A stretch of DNA of 64,000 nt from Zopfochytrium polystomum (lineage: Eukaryota; Chytridiomycota; Chytridiomycetes; Chytridiales; Chytridiaceae). The notes beneath the pieces are model-generated. The model made no database searches and was not told the origin of the DNA. It was given only the letters and a program-made list of their open reading frames with translations. Both the position numbers and the translations under genes were made by a program. The first letter of the stretch is position 1, and the number at the start of each line of letters is the position of its first letter. The stretch is from NCBI GenBank assembly GCA_025765615.1, contig JAIVFJ010000109.1:156440-220439 (forward strand). Direction: 5' to 3'. Shown here one piece after another: positions 63,476 through 64,000 of the stretch.

Positions 63476-64000
63476 TTAGAACGCCGCAACCGCCGCAACC
63501 GCCCCGACCAGCGCCGCAGCGGCAACCGCCGCAATCCCGCCGGCAGCACTCCCGACGGCAGCGCTCTTGCTCGTCGTCGTCCCTGTTCCGCCCGCAGCCG
63601 ACGCGGTACCGGAGGCCGAGGCGCCGCTGGAGGTCAGCACGGGGCGGTGTTGATAGAGGTCGGGGTGGAGTTTGTAGCAAAGAACTGGTTGCAGGTGGCG
63701 GCGTCGAAGCCCATGACGACAGAGACGCCGGCGGTCTTGCCCTTGTCGTCGCCTCCGGTGCAGACGCAGGCTAGTGGCCGCAGGGCGCAAGTGGGGTTGT
63801 TCAGGGTCAGATGGAGAGAAGGGAGGACGTCCTATTTTTGGCCTCACATGCGCAGACAAAGTTGGGCTGCGGGTTGTAGCAGACGCCCGCAGGGTTCAGG
63901 CAGGTGTTTGGGCGGATGATGGAGGTGCAGGTCGATCCCCACGCCGCGCAGGTAGCTGGATGGTTTTTGATCGAGGTTTTGTACCGGTGGGAGGATTGTA
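63476..64000 (-). CDS. Secreted cysteine-rich protein with probable GPI-anchor signal, 5' end outside the window
   Basis: Two exons are visible on the minus strand, joined across an intron at 63781-63847 (GTGAGG..CACTAG). The right-hand part reads TCAAWGSTCTSIIRPNTC, LNPAGVCYNPQPNFVCA. The next exon continues CVCTGGDDKGKTAG and GFDAATCNQFFATN, then TSINTAP. With one C added at the run 63641-63644 it goes on into LTSSGASASGTASAAGGTG and a hydrophobic alanine-rich end (GGIAAVAAAALVGAVAAVAAF) that is a textbook GPI-attachment tail after a Ser/Gly/Thr linker. Regular cysteine spacing suggests a disulfide-bonded cell-wall or surface protein. No family is recognised. Its signal peptide should lie past position 64000. 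Confidence 0.6.

Overview
The window looks like nuclear DNA of an early-diverging (chytrid-like) fungus. Short spliceosomal introns (42-204 nt, GT..AG) interrupt the genes. There is a fungal-type PHO85 kinase and a HET-like domain protein, F-box and leucine-rich genes, copia and LINE retroelements, and a lineage-specific family of tryptophan-rich repeat proteins built on the core LQWWKDSGL. I tentatively think of chytrids or their relatives; that assignment is inference from remembered family distributions and not from a search.

Layout. 1-0.3 kb: broken DJ-1/PfpI gene. 2.1-16.2 kb: cluster of the 29-residue WWKDSG repeat family on both strands (several readable or nearly readable genes plus decayed copies), interrupted by two truncated F-box-family remnants, a membrane-anchored beta-lactamase-like hydrolase (7 exons) and a three-AT-hook chromatin protein. 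16.5-18.8 kb: a ribosomal protein uS10 (RPS20) fragment, a long GA/TG microsatellite and a HET-domain-like gene. 19.7-22.2 kb: decayed copia element. 22.3-24.4 kb: F-box/LRR-like gene and a fragment copied from the 5' part of the PPR-like gene at 34.6-37.0 kb. 24.9-30.5 kb: a very large inducible GTPase (VLIG/URGCP-type) gene. 30.5-32.5 kb: a LINE fragment with a 16-bp target-site duplication (TSD), inserted in the poly(A) signal of that GTPase gene and itself carrying a solo LTR whose promoter holds an array of heat-shock elements. 33-46 kb: alpha/beta hydrolase, PPR-like protein, 7-TM protein, two more WWKDSG loci, F-box/ankyrin gene, PHO85. 46.4-47.7 kb: LRR gene. 47.9-58.7 kb: a LINE with 17-bp TSDs split by a 7.4-kb LTR element with near-identical LTRs and 5-bp TSDs. 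58.7-64 kb: membrane protein, kinase-like remnant hit by a 60-bp LINE-tail insertion, thioredoxin, a LINE 3' end, a duplicated block and a cysteine-rich, probably GPI-anchored protein that runs off the right edge.

Two themes matter for reading the annotation. First, many recognisable genes are broken by single-base indels, most of them at homopolymer runs (T4, T5, C4, G4, G5). I therefore call several frameshifted genes CDS and suspect consensus errors, while marking clearly truncated or multiply broken copies as pseudogenes. Second, nested retroelements with intact TSDs record a clear insertion order.

The most intriguing biology is the co-location of an expanded, internally homogeneous repeat-protein family with a HET-like gene, and nearby a VLIG-type GTPase. 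These classes are linked to allorecognition or immunity elsewhere. A joint function here is only an inference.
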